Positions 35,651 through 47,578 of a stretch of DNA of 64,000 nucleotides are shown in pieces. The stretch comes from Athripsodes cinereus (taxonomy: Eukaryota; Arthropoda; Insecta; Trichoptera; Leptoceridae): the NCBI GenBank assembly GCA_947579605.1, contig OX388318.1:7564001-7628000 (forward strand). The letters are read 5' to 3'. Under the pieces are notes generated by a model. It had not been told where the DNA came from. It did not search any database and saw nothing but the letters and a program-made list of their open reading frames with translations. The position numbers were made by a program, and so were the translations under genes. Every line of letters begins with the position of its first letter. Within the stretch, counting starts at the first letter, position 1.

Positions 35651-36415
35651 CGAGGCATGTTTTTTAAGTAAGTACCGTTTTGCGATTCCGCCGCCGCAGC
35701 GCTACGGTCGGCGTTCCGCGCATGCTCGCTGGTTACCTACATCTCTTGTCTACGCACTGACGCCATTACAGTCTGATTCTTCATTGTATACGTTATTTAA
35801 TGAGTGTTTAAGATGCCTCCGACAATCGTGAGTCCCGCCGATTGTGAAGTACGGGCTGTTATACGATTTCTTAGTGCTAAAGGCGTAAAACCGATCGATA
35901 TTCATCGTGAGATCTGTGAAGTTTACTGACAAAACATTATGAGTTATGGAATGGTAAGAAAATGTGTGAGAGCATTTAAAGATGGCCGCACAAATGTGCA
36001 TGATGAAGAACGGTGTGGGCGCCCCTTAATATGTGGCTAATCGGACCAAAGATCTCATCAAATCTTTTAAATTGGAAACTCTAGATCATCCTCCATACAG
36101 CCCTGATCTGGCGCCCAGCGACTACTATTTGTTCCTGCGCTTGAAGAAACACCTGGGTGGTCAGCGTCTTCAAGACGATAACGAAGTCAAAACAGTTGTG
36201 ATACAGTGGTTAACAAGTCAGGCGGCAGAATTTTATGAGGAGGGTATTCAAAAAACTGGTGCCACGTTATGACAAGTGCCTCAATATTCACGGAAATTAT
36301 GTAGAAAAGTAGATTAAGGTACCTACAGGCTTTCATGTAAAAATAAAATTATTGCGATATCTTTGCACGTCTTTTTTTAATTCCAAAACGGTACTTACTT
36401 AAAAAACATGCCTCG
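35651..36415 (+). mobile_element. Mariner element 2, internally deleted (765 bp)
   Basis: Perfect 32-bp terminal inverted repeats, CGAGGCATGTTTTTTAAGTA... at 35651-35682 and its complement at 36384-36415, have TA on both sides (35649-35650, 36416-36417). The repeats and the protein differ from those of mariner element 1, so this is a second subfamily. Confidence 0.92.
35813..36312 (+). pseudogene. Mariner transposase remnant with stop, deletion and frameshift
   Basis: The ATG at 35813 opens MPPTIVSPADCEVRAVIRFL and continues to REICEVY, then a TGA at 35927-35929 where the family continues. The same frame goes on with SYGMVRKCVRAFKDGRTNVH, part of the N-terminal DNA-binding region, to about 36030. 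An internal deletion then joins to VANRTKDLIKSFKLETL and HPPYSPDLAPSDYYLF, which holds the third catalytic Asp. The first and second catalytic Asp are gone. Near 36250 an extra A shifts the frame, so the normal C terminus (to the TAG at 36310-36312) is read in another frame. It is fully inactive. Confidence 0.85.
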
Positions 36416-36417
36416 TA

Positions 36418-37289
36418 GTATGTCTACTCACTTGACCTGACGTTAATGTTTTGAATTCATTACTGACACAATAGACATGGGACTTGGGATACTATGGGAT
36501 ATAATTTATATTATATAAGAGTATCACGATAACAAGATATATAAGAGCAAAGAACAAAACAAACAATTTGAAACATCTGCCAGCATTCAACCCAGATGAG
36601 TGACGTTGAATATTTTATTACAAACTCTTATAGAAAGAAGTTCATACTCTTTTACTAAAATCATCGATACATCGTTTTTATAATATTTTATGGAACAATA
36701 TTGTATAAGCCGTGTAATTCAATAATTGATGCCCCGCAACTTTTGGAAAGAATTTGTTTTCGTGTTCCGTCTGGATCACGTTCGCATAGAGTTTTTATAT
36801 GTTAGCTGCAACCACAAATGCGGGTGTCAAGGGACCTTTGGGTAGACTAACAAGTTTTTACGATAATGCACTATCGGATACCGATATCTTTGGATTAACT
36901 CAGCTTGCGTTCAGGAGGCAGGTACAGATGAAATTATTTTCATCGTCTGTGGTGCGCTAGTGAGCCGTGTGATGGGACACCCCCCCCATAATTTTGTATT
37001 ATTACTAAAGTTATAAATATTATGTATCTGTATAATTTTAAGTATCTGTGTTTTTGTGTAAATGTGGAATTGACTGTATGTGTGTTAGCAAGACGAGTGA
37101 TTGATGTGTGCGTGTGTGTTTGTGTTTTTCATATTATTGAATAAATATTGAGATAATGTAAATTAATTGTGATGAACGGTTTTTAGATGACGACTGAGTG
37201 AAATGTCTTACTTTTTTTCTACCTTGTACATTATATATATATATATGTTGTTGATAAGTTTTTTGCGACGAGGTACGTATGTATTGATT
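36418..37289. other. Non-coding DNA with one small unassigned ORF
   Basis: 36799-36960 (+) is a 53-codon frame (MLAATTNAGVKGPLGRLTSF...). Its composition is less AT-driven than its surroundings, but I recognise no family. It may be a transposon or gene relic. The rest is a C run (36979), GT-rich DNA (37070-37130) and a (TA)n run (37228-37246). Confidence 0.35.
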
Positions 37290-37681
37290 GTCTTTGCGGA
37301 CACATCGCGTATTTTTGTTTGGTGGTGAGCTTTCGAATGCGCTCGGGCATCCATTGTCAAACCGACTGACTACTTTTTCTTCCTGAGCCTTTCGCTTCGC
37401 CTTAGAACCTGTGAAGATGTAGGGGTGGGGGTAGCAGTAGGGGGGGTAAGATTGGACGGTGTCGCGGCAACAATGCAGACAAATTTACGACGAAACAAAA
37501 CAACGAGACACCGTCCAATCTTACCCCCCCTACTGCTACCCCCACCCCTACATCTTCACAGGTTCTAAGGCGAAGCGAAAAGCTCAGGAAGAAAAAGTAG
37601 TCAGTCGGTTTGACAATGGATGCCCGAGCGCATTCGAAAGCTCACCACCAAACAAAAATACGCGATGTGTCCGCAAAGACA
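37290..37681. repeat. Near-perfect 392-bp palindrome (arms ~174 bp)
   Basis: The left arm 37290-37463 ('tgtctttgcggacacatcgc' ... 'ggacggtgtc') and right arm 37507-37681 ('gacaccgtcc' ... 'gcgatgtgtccgcaaagaca') are exact complements apart from about one change (cctttcgct / agcgaaaag). The spacer is 43 bp. The arms are clearly GC-richer than the flanks. No target duplication is evident. Confidence 0.9.
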
Positions 37682-39836
37682 TAGTTGTTGTCTGTTGTGT
37701 GTTTTCAAGGAATAAAATAAATAAATAAATATTGTCTTCGATGATGTAGTGAGTATAAATTAACCGTTTAAAATTTAATGGTGTTTTCATACTATAATTT
37801 ACTATTTTATTTAATTATGTTAGTAATTAAAAGTTTGTGTTTGGTTGTAAAACAAATTTGCTTTGAGAAATAGCTCAATTTTCACAAGATTAAGATGATC
37901 TGAAAAAAAAAACAATATTTACTTAACTTCGATGTGACTATTATCTAACTAAACCAACTAAATAGTTTTTTTTTATCAATTCACCTTAAAATGGATTTTT
38001 GTTAAGTGCTTTGTGTCCATAACAACATAATAATAGTGATAATTGGGATGATTTAATAGGAAATAACAGAAAAAAATAGAATCACGTGTTTTTCCCTATT
38101 TAGCTTTAAAATGACAGTTCTAACACGTTTTCATATTTGGGAATTAAACGTAAGATTATACTAGAGCTGTGGTATTTCTGATGAATGGAAAACATATTCA
38201 TAGAAGTTTATTAATAAAATTTCTAGGTAAATATTGTAAATAACAAACGCATTAAAAACGCAAATTTCGTTGAATTACATTAATTGAAAAGAAGTTTTCA
38301 AGACTCGGAAATCGAAAAATTTAATGAAATATAAATCCACTCCAGCTTTTCATTGAATTTCATATAATTTTCTCAATATATTTCAATAAATAATGCTTCG
38401 ATGTTTTATAATTATGAATAATCATCGAGTTAACTTTACAACTCAAGTTTGAAAAAATCTTTCTAAAGAAAACTGAAAAGCGATGAGCTTCCCCGTAAAT
38501 TTTTAATGAAAGTACATCATTGTTCGTTGGAGCGTACATATAAATATTCTATTTAATATTGTTCCAACGTTTTGTTTAATAACTCGTTGACATTAAACAT
38601 TAATAAAAGTACCTACCTGCTGTTGTCTAAGGACAGTGTGACGAATAAAAAGACCCATGTAAATGTAATGTGAAAAAAGTAGAACGACATTCGGATAAAT
38701 ATTTACAAAATGAAACACATAGCCCCAAGTAAACTAATATTGTATTGTAAATAGTATGTACGTGAAACAAGGTTTACATCTGATGGAGAGATCTTATAAG
38801 AAAATAAATATTGTTTGAATAGTTACCCACCTTGAATGTCATATTTTTTTATTAAAACGAAGACGGCAAATGATTGTTACACGCAGTAAGTTCACTGGTT
38901 ACATTACTTTGGGATATGCCATGATATTTTGATGATTTAGTAATGAATGTCTAATACAAGCAGATAATATTATATAGAAGAGCATATCTTTATTGAAAAG
39001 GCCAAAATAATGTATAAATTAATAGGAGGTGACAGAAAATCAAATATAGATAGTTAACAAAACAGTATAAAATTTTAAAAAAACTAGGACGATGTGCAGT
39101 GGCGAGATTATCACCATAAAGTGATTTCTTCCATCTAACCACGACCCATTGAGATAAACCTAGTTAAAACAAAATTTAAAATAATATAAATATGTATATA
39201 TATATATACAAGAATTCAACACACAAAAAAGAAAAAAAGTAAACAACATTTAAAATAATATTTGACACACACCCAACAAGTGGAAGGGATTATGGATCAG
39301 AGGAGGAGAAGGGGGTGGGGGGGGGGGGCAGGGAACGGATACTGAGTTAGAAGGTAGCATTTTTCCCTTTACAGAAGATTTAAAAACATTGAGAGATTGT
39401 GAAACTCTATGCGAAGAATGAAGATTGTTCTTGGACTCCTCCATGCCTCGAAAACCTATCTAGCCGGAGATGTACAGATTCCAAAATGTTTTCGATTGAC
39501 AGAAGACGAGCATGATTCTCCCTCTTCCTTCTTTCTTTTTCTACAACATAACTTACTACATTGCTTTTAAAAATATCTGGTAGGCGAATAATATTACATT
39601 TTGAACATTGAATATTTCTAGTAAGCAACATTAATTTCTTATATTTAGTTTTGAACACATACATACTTAGTAATAATATTACGTAGTTACAGAGGGATTT
39701 GTATTAGGTGTGTATAGATTGTTTACCACTACAACATTATTATGAAGAGAAACAGCAAATTACAATACTCGTATAAATTCTAGGCTGTCTTGTGTTGTTT
39801 GTTTATATGTCTTCTATGGGCGCTTTCATCAAATAT
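37682..39836. other. AT-rich non-coding DNA
   Basis: About 2.1 kb without a supported gene. It includes a G run (39310-39330), a small (TA)n run (39193-39208) and only short uninformative frames. Confidence 0.45.
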
Positions 39837-39948
39837 GAGTTTGTCGGTAGCCTATAGGTAGAGTCTCGGCCTCGTGCACATTATGTCCGTGGTTCGATCC
39901 CAGTGCCAGCAAACTCCCCTGTCAGTTAAGTTATGTCTCTTTTTTTAA
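39837..39948 (+). repeat. 3'-truncated SINE family B copy
   Basis: The head 'gtcggtagcctataggtaga' and a perfect B box GGTTCGATCCC are present. The body is cut after 'caaactcccctgtca' and the tail hairpin is absent. Confidence 0.75.
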
Positions 39949-39999
39949 AAAAAACTTGCATACTTTTGGTGTGTTTCTTAATAACAAAATGTATATGTT

Positions 40000-40193
40000 T
40001 ATCTATCTATACCATTTTGATTTATTGCGCAAGTGGGACAGCCAGTAGATAAACTGAAACATTCAGGATGGGTGACACAACTTATCGCTCAATTGAAGTT
40101 GTTTAATGTTTTATGAATATCTGGCTTTTACAGGATACTGGAAAAACTATAGGAAAGAATTGGAATTATTCATTGCTGGAGACTCTACATGTA
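40000..40193 (-). repeat. Diverged SINE family A copy
   Basis: The tail side begins 'tatctatctataccat'. The family words 'gcaagtgggacagccagtag', 'cattcaggatgggtg' and 'ggcttttacaggatactgga' are in order. Confidence 0.65.
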
Positions 40194-40559
40194 AATTATT
40201 TATTGACCGAGACATTAATAATAATGTGAAGATATAAAAAAAAAATCACACTATGGTCAACTGTCGTAAAAAAAATCTTTTTTTTTTCAATGCACTTACT
40301 CATTTAGATTAAGATTTTTCTACGCGTTATTTTTTGTCGCGAAAATTTAACAATACGAAATTGAAATTATTGCCATTACTGAAGTAATTTTCGTCACTAA
40401 TTTTGCCATTTTACGCAGTGGTTGAGACTATATTAATTGTATTATGTTATCACATTCAAACCTGAGACCTTATTAAGAAATGAACAATACATTTCAACAC
40501 TTAATGAAACGAATATCAACTGTTTTTGCTTGACATGCTCTGCTCAAGGTTTTGAGTGA
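40194..40559. other. AT-rich non-coding DNA
   Basis: Nothing recognised. Confidence 0.4.
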
Positions 40560-41790
40560 TAACATTCAGGCTAAATATATATGTATCGATCCAAACAAAA
40601 ACAACCAAAAAATGGAAAAATCGTTGCTCGAGAAAATGTTTTTGATTTTTTTTATACTTTGCCTGTTAATTGCCTGATATGTTGAGACTTTCAAACAAGT
40701 ACTATTTTTTTTTACTCTCAAAATTTTTTTTTTGGCGGCCATTTTTGTAACGTGCCGTGGGTGATTTTTAATGAAAGTAGATCTTTAGATAAATTATTGT
40801 ATCTTTTTTATTTATTAACATATCAAGATAATTTAAAAAAATATATTTTAAATACAAAATTTTCTAGTTTAAAAAATATTTTTGATCATCGATATCTATC
40901 GAAAAAATTACTAAATTTTGCTTCAAATTTACAATTCTAAAATTGAAAATTTCTCATTTTCGCATCATCATTTCAGAATGAAAACAACAAATATCATCAT
41001 TCATATTTTTTATTTACAGAGATATTTTATGTCGCTATCCTCAGAAGCAATGCAGATAAATTTAAGAAAGTCCTTCTTTTTCTATCTATCTATACCATCA
41101 CGGCATATCCCACAAGTGGGGTAGCCAGCAGATCAGCTGCACGTAAGGAACATGCAAACCGTCCCCTTTGCGCCAATATAAAACCAAGACATTCAGGATG
41201 GGTGGCAAGCCTCATCGCTGAATTTAAGATGTAAAATGTCTTAATTTTTTCGAACACCTGCCTTTTACAGGACACTCGAAAACTTACGCAGAAGAGTGGG
41301 AGACCAATTCTTTACCGGGTGCTCCACGGGATTCTTTTTCTATAACTAGTCGAACTTTGCACTTATGTGAAAAAATGCAAATTTTGAAACCAAATATCTG
41401 AAAAGGGACTGAATATTATGAATGAGAAATTATCAATTTTAGAATTGTAAATTTGAAGCAAAATTTAGTATATTTATTACGATAGATATCGATGATCAAA
41501 AATATTTTTTATACTAGAAAATTTTGTACTTAAAATATATTTTTTTAAATTATCTTGATATGTTAATAAATAAAAAAGATACAATAATTTATCTAAAGAT
41601 CTACTTTCATTAAAAATCACCCACGGCACGTTACAAAAATGGCAGCCAAAAAAAAATTTTGAGAGTAAAAAAAAAATAATACTTGTTTGAAAGTCTCAAC
41701 ATATCAGGCAATTAACAGGCAAAGTATAAAAAAAATCTAAGACATTGAGCAACATGGTCTGGTTGTTTTGAACAGCCTTAAATGGAGTTC
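40560..41790. repeat. Long inverted repeat (foldback element) with SINE in spacer
   Basis: The left arm (about 40560-40966) and right arm (about 41432-41790) are inverted copies. Anchor pairs are 'tttttgtaacgtgccgtggg' near 40743 with its complement near 41620, and 'atactttgcctgttaattgc' near 40654 with its complement near 41710. The cores (40644-40966, 41432-41737) match well; outward the similarity continues with small indels. No coding sequence is present. The spacer carries the SINE A copy 41086-41331. It is probably a foldback transposon or an inverted duplication. Confidence 0.85.
41086..41331 (-). repeat. SINE family A copy with 12-bp target duplication
   Basis: A well-preserved copy bounded by 'ttctttttctat' at 41074-41085 and 41332-41343. 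In minus-strand reading it runs from 'cccgtggagcacccggtaaa' to 'ctaccccacttgtgggatat', 'gccgtgatggtatag' and ATAG repeats. This copy defines both ends of the family at about 246 bp. Confidence 0.85.
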
Positions 41791-41816
41791 ACTATACTAT
41801 TACGAAAAATCTCAGA

Positions 41817-41957
41817 AGTGGGGTAGCAAGCAAATTTGCTGCATGTTATAAGCATGCAAATTGTTCTCTCCGTGTCAGCAAAAGGATAACCACATCATTG
41901 AATTTAATATATCCTACCTATTATATATTTTTTTTCGAAGGCCTGCCTTTTACACGC
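41817..41957 (-). repeat. Diverged SINE family A copy
   Basis: 'agtggggtagcaagcaaatt', 'tgctgcatgttataagcatg' and 'gcctgccttttac' occur in family order. Confidence 0.6.
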
Positions 41958-42344
41958 ACTCTTAATTAAAAATGTCGTTGAGTACCTATATATGTAGGTA
42001 GGTATCATGTTTTCTTTCCTGTTACCTGAAAAAAAATATATGACATGCGACGTAAGAAAATCGCCACGTAAAAACATTGCGTTGTATACAATATAATACT
42101 TCATCAAACTTTTGTTTATTAGGTACTTACCTTACCCTTTATGAACTTTCTTTCCATAAAATTACTTTATAATGAAAAGCGCCAAGAATCTGACTTAGTT
42201 CGTTTTTTCTCAACGTTTAATAAAACTAACAAACCCTTTATACGTAGTTATATCATAAGAAAAAAGTATTAAGTAATGAAAATATTAATCAAAAAATTGC
42301 GAGTTATATTTTTTTATTGATGTTCCTCTGTGAAGTTTCCAGAA

Positions 42345-42415
42345 TGATTTTCAGGAGATTTTGAGTGTCCTGTAAAAGGCAGATATTTGTAAAACATCAC
42401 GTATATATGCATATG
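42345..42415 (+). repeat. SINE family A head fragment
   Basis: 'gattttgagtgtcctgtaaa', 'aggcagatatttg' and 'aaaacatc' align with the first third of the family in plus orientation. Confidence 0.45.
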
Positions 42416-42504
42416 ATATTTAACATCTCCTATTCTGCGACTCCTCTCCTATTCTGCGCTGCCATTCTTGAATATCTTATTCCTGTTATGGTACGGTGAG
42501 GATG

Positions 42505-42640
42505 ATCGATGTGTGGTGTGCCCTGTCGGGTCCCCCCAACATTGACGATAACCTTGGCAAGCCTGACCCTGTCCTGCGCCGTTCAGAACACTCCTCCACA
42601 CTTCGGATGCCGGTTCACTCGAGAAGGTGGTATTTTTACC
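42505..42640 (-). pseudogene. LINE family 2 3'-end fragment
   Basis: Minus strand: 'tgtggaggagtgttctgaac', 'ggcgcaggacagggtcaggc', 'gttggggggacccgacaggg'. This parallels 'gtggaggagttattccagac ... cgtcggggggacctgaaagg' at 25076-25157, the end of LINE family 2. It is only the last about 100 bp and is frameshifted relative to the better copy. Confidence 0.6.
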
Positions 42641-42844
42641 CATGCAGTACATGACCCAGATGTGAAACCTTCCGAATCTTTAATGATAATTTAACAAGAT
42701 TAATTTATACCTATGATCATTTTATGCAAATTCTACAATGTTCTTAAGTTTTGATTTTGTATTGAAAATTACTTTTTATTCTAATTATTTTTATAAATTA
42801 CTCATTCATAGAGTTATAGGGATACATATTCGTACATCCATGCT

Positions 42845-43002
42845 GCATACCATAACGGCATTTCCCAAAAGTGGAGTAGCTAGTGAGCTTACTTTACATA
42901 AACGTGTAAATCGTCCTCTCTGCGCCAATAAAAGTTAAGATATTCAAGATGGATGATATACTTTATCGCTGAGTTGGCGATGTTTAATGTCTTAAACTGC
43001 AT
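42845..43002 (-). repeat. Diverged SINE family A copy
   Basis: 'accataacggcatttcccaa', 'aagtggagtagctag', 'ctctgcgccaataaaagtta' and 'agatattcaagatgg' match the tail half of the family on the minus strand. Confidence 0.65.
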
Positions 43003-46000
43003 ACATAAATTTTTTCTCTCATTTTTCAATAATATTTCAAATGTCCTGTAAATGTGTAAATAACGTATAATATAGGGTTATAAGAAATATGTATACTTGT
43101 TTTGAAATTATTGAACACTTTGGAATAAAATTAATTTGAATTAAGCTTCATATACATAAATACACTTATGCATATCAATTACATGTGAAATTTATTTCAA
43201 TATTTTACAAGCTTTATTGTGTACGAAATTCTTTCAAAGAAAAATATTAATGTTTATATTTTTTGTCTAGAACAATGAACTCGAAAGTATCTACATTTTA
43301 TGAGAAATAAAACATGATAAAGAATAGAATATACCTACATAATATAAAATAATAAATTAAATTGTTTTAAAATACGAAAAATATTCCTTATTTTACTCAG
43401 AGCATAATATTTTTAGAATATCTAAAGTTGGATAAACTTAAAGGTTGGTCATATAATATTTTAACCATTATACGTATCTCACATGTCTCAAAAAGAAAGA
43501 TTTCAGACTACCCACTCATTTGTGAAAGCTCTGAGAAAATTAAATAAATGCGTAGGTAAATAATAAGAAAAATATTGATATTATAACAATTAACGTAAAA
43601 TTGATATTTAGCTGATACCTATGTACATCAATACTTTCCATATATAAAATTTATATTTTAAAACGTTGGCGGCCTTAGAAAGGCGGTTCTTCCTTTCTAT
43701 TTCCAACCTGGTGTTGATCTTAATTTATCCCATATATCTAAAAAAATGTTTAATTGCTATTATACCTTTACCTATTCTTGAAACTTATGTATGTCTATAT
43801 TTGAAAAAACCTAAGTTAATAAAGCGTCTTGTATTACGATTTTGAAAGCTATCAATTTAATTGTCAATCAGAGAAGCTAATTTGAGGTTTGTAAAATTTG
43901 AGATAAAGATTACTTCTGGAGTAATCTCTGAACATGGAGAATCCTCTATTTCCCAAATAAATAATTAAATCACTGTATCCAAATCATTAATCTTGTCAAT
44001 TGACTATGGCGTTACCTGACGGATCTACTCTTGATCCTTGTTTAATTCACTAGGAGGATAGTCTCCGACTATTTAAATATAATTATAACTATCCTCGACG
44101 CTCCAACCTCCTCCATTCAGAGCAACTTTGCAACAATAATTAAATATCAGCATAAATATCAAATACATGTATATACCTACGGTTCGAACTTTCAAAAACA
44201 TTGATCAAAATGTCCTGAAGTTTATAATTATGTTCATATGTACAATCTCCCCTCATGTATTTACATGCTTTGCAAATTATTTTGTTTGTTATAATTAAGT
44301 ATTTTCAAAATAAAATCATTTAATATAAAGGTAGTCATCACTTTGGAAGGCATATCAACAATATGTCAAAGAAATTAAATACGCAACAGTGTCAACCTAC
44401 ATATTTTAATAATCTCGTGAAATTTCCGGAAATTGAATTAAACCTGCGAATCACATTACGTTTCTGTCAACGTATAATAATCAATTCATTATTATTATAT
44501 TTTATCTCCATACGGTTTTGTTAAATACTTCCTTCTTTCCATAATTTTGATTTTGGAAATTCCGAATAAATTTTTTTTATGTGGTATACGTGTGAATTTT
44601 CACATAGTCACCCCATTTAATATTTAATCTGAATTCTTTCATTTTAACTTTTACACTCTGTATTATTTCTTATAACGGATGTTTAAATAATATCTCACGG
44701 CTTATTTTCTCCTATTGCGTGTCATATTAAATTATACTACATTTTTTAGAAAATTCTCTAAATCTGATGTTTGATGGGATCGATTCAGAGTTTTTTTTAG
44801 TGAGTTTGAATGGTTTTTTTTATACAAAAGGAAACATGACTGTCTAATGTTCTATTATGTCATTTTTTTATCATATCGACATCTACTTGACTACGCTTGT
44901 TACAAAAATACCTAATAGATTAGTATGTAAAATATTTTCTTGAAGAAGATTTATTAATCATCCTTATATATGACACTCACTCACCTTACAAAAATGGGAT
45001 CGATCTAATGATTTATCAATTTGTTTTCTTCAATATGACAAGTCGTTTCTTATTAAATTTATTTTATAAATTACAAAAGCAATAAAGAGCTTTTAATAAA
45101 AAAAACTTTGTTTCACTTAAATATAGTTCAATATTTGAAGTGTGAAGAATATCTACAAGTTCTGAACTATCAACTTTCTTTTAAAAATGATGCATTGTTT
45201 TCAGACATCACAAGTAGCTGAAAATTTTACCGTTCATTATATGAAATATAATATAGCATGTATTTTTATTCAACTGCCAACAGCATGCTTCGTATCGGTT
45301 TGGTGTTTAATGTAGCAAAAAGCAAATAAGGTAGGAGTTTTCTAATACTATATTGGAAAAGATGGGGTGGACAACAGCTCACTATTGTATCTAGTTTTTA
45401 ATATACCGGGCACATTTTGGTTTCACATATAGAAGGTTCAGTCAAAATTAGATTTTCGATATTTGTATTGAAATTGATCTAGTCTCCAGAAATAAAAGTC
45501 TCTTACTACTCTTTTTTGCATTTTTTCAACTCCTATAATCCAGATATTTATGAAACATCACAAAAAATTAACTTCTGTAATTCAAAGTGAGATTAAAGTA
45601 GGTACTCGTTATGAATGTTAGATTTTTTTGCATTAGTCTAATATTATTAAATACAGTTTATTTAATAACTATATAAGAATTATACAATAATTCATCACTG
45701 AACAAAAAATGTTATATCTGATTAATTTTCTTTTCTCTCTTGTAATAAGTAGACTTTTTTTAAATTGTGCCGTTTTGTAAAAAAAACCGCCGCAAGGGTC
45801 CATTCAAGAATCTCCTGAACAATAGGGTCTTTAACCCTGCCTTGAACACCTCCACACTCTTTTGCCCTTTAACGAGAGCCTATTTAGAATATCGGCTGGC
45901 AGTATTTTTTCAATGAATATAATATGAAATAATATTCTTACCCAATGCCTATATCCGAACCGAAATTAATTCACTAATGCGTGTCCGAAATCCGTTTTGT

Positions 46001-46402
46001 TCGAACATTACACTAGTTTGCTACTGAAAGTATGTAATATCCTAGTTGCTCCTTTATCCAAGGGATGTTATGGTTTTTTTTATTTTCTCCTTCCAATATA
46101 ATATTATTGTGTACGTACCTATCTCGTTCACAAGGATATTCACCTGTAGTAGATAGAGTCTGGGGTCAAGATACGCAGTGGTATCGCCACATATGTATTT
46201 AGTGTTGCGAGAAAATAACCTACGTACCTATGTAAGTGAGGGTCAACACTCAAGTAAGTGATCGGGTAAAATTACATATTATGTGCGATGATTTCACATT
46301 ATGGTATTTTATTTACTCATTTATTTATTTCTTCTTGCACATCATTATTCTCATAACAAAATCAACAAATCATTACTTCTTATCAATTTATGCGAAACAA
46401 AA
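43003..46402. other. AT-rich non-coding DNA
   Basis: About 3.4 kb with no gene, RNA or recognisable mobile element. A slightly GC-richer patch lies at 45785-45905 ('accgccgcaagggtccattc ... cacctccacactc') without a clear frame. Confidence 0.5.
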
Positions 46403-46570
46403 GAGTTCGTCGGTAGCCTGGAGGTAGAGTCTCGGCCTTGTGAACAAGGGGTCCGGGGTTCGATCCCAGGTGCCGGCAAACTCCCCTTTCACGACACAAG
46501 CTTTTAGCTTACTGTAAAAGGTGTATAAGGTTGTATTTGGATTTATAGCAAAACCCAGATATATCTTTTA
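46403..46570 (+). repeat. SINE family B copy, well preserved
   Basis: 'gttcgtcggtagcctggagg' head, GGTTCGATCCC B box, TGCCGGC acceptor 3' strand, body, and tail hairpin followed by 'gatatatctttt'. It lies just left of the small inverted repeat and the MULE-like element. Confidence 0.85.
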
Positions 46571-46579
46571 AAAAAAAAA

Positions 46580-46703
46580 TGTATTTTCCACTCAAATAAC
46601 ACCATCAGTAACAATACTAAATAGTTTGATATTGTTAATGATGATGGAAAAAGTAGTTCCGAAAACGTTGTAACTAAATACAGGTATTTGAGTGGAAAAT
46701 ACA
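46580..46703. repeat. 124-bp MITE-like inverted repeat
   Basis: Perfect 19-bp termini, 'tgtattttccactcaaata' at 46580-46598 and its complement at 46685-46703, with an 86-bp interior. The interior is partly self-complementary. No clear target duplication is visible. Confidence 0.65.
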
Positions 46704-46864
46704 ATGTTTCTTTTATGGTTATTCTTATTCGCACGGCGTGCGAATAATATTTCTTCCTTATTCGCACACTACCGTGCGAATAAGAGGTAAATATTATTCG
46801 CACGGCGCAGCTATATCAAGCCAAAGTGACATACGTCGAGAGTATGATAATTTTTAATTTTTTT

Positions 46865-47235
46865 TTATTTGTTACTCTTAATTTCGATTTGTAACAATCA
46901 ACCTTTATGTATCTATATCGTTAAACTAAAAACTATGTGTATATAGTAATTTTTCATCATTTTATCAGAGTATTTGGCGTGTTATCTTATATATTTTGAC
47001 ATAAAAACACTCCAAGTGTGATATTTGTATGAAAAAAAATCTTGATATTTTTATTTGTTAGTCTTAATTTCGATTTGTAACAATCAACCTTTATGTATCT
47101 ATATCGTTAAACTAAAAACTATGTGTATTTAGTAATTTTTCATCATTTTATCAGACTATTTGGCGTGTTTTCTTATATATTTTGACCTAAAAACACTCCA
47201 AGTGTAATATTTGTATGAAAAAATTGTGAAATTTA
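46865..47235. repeat. Left subterminal ~186-bp tandem repeats (2 units)
   Basis: 'gttactcttaatttcgattt' at 46871 and 'gttagtcttaatttcgattt' at 47057 start the shared part. Both units run through 'caacctttatgtatctatat' and 'tttggcgtgtt' to 'aaacactccaagtgt'. Confidence 0.8.
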
Positions 47236-47309
47236 GGAGGAGGAGGACAATAACATGGCATCTTATAGAATTTGAACTGACAATTTTAAATTATAAATGT
47301 AGACAAGGC

Positions 47310-47520
47310 TATACTATACTATACCCTCACGCCGTGTCCCAGGTGGGGTAGGCAAAGAGCACGGAACGCCTTGTTGATCTTTCCTTACATATCTCTTTCG
47401 CTTCCTCTACATTCAACCAGTTTCTCATACATGCACGCCGATTCATCTTACTTAAGACGCGACCGTCCTTGAGAATTTGATCCACGTGGTCAAGCCACGT
47501 AGTTCTTGGACATAGATTGG
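47310..47520 (-). pseudogene. LINE family 1 insertion, 5'-truncated, 19-bp target duplication
   Basis: Minus-strand 3' fragment of LINE family 1. It begins within the conserved 'tacgtggcttgaccacgtgg' tract (TTWLDHVDQI, DGRVLSKMNRRACMRNWL, VEEAKEICKERSTRRSVLFA) and ends 'cccacctgggacacggcgtg' plus 'agggtatagtatagtata'. The flanks 'ttata(a/g)atgtagacaaggc' at 47291-47309 and 47521-47539 are a 19-bp duplication with one change. Only the last about 60 codons are present. Confidence 0.85.
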
Positions 47521-47578
47521 TTATAGATGTAGACAAGGCAATTGAATGAAAAATGAAATACACCTACTATAAGATGTT

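Noticed and set aside
46543..46803. 86-codon minus-strand frame
   Set aside because: It crosses a SINE tail, a MITE and the tip of the MULE-like element; not a gene.
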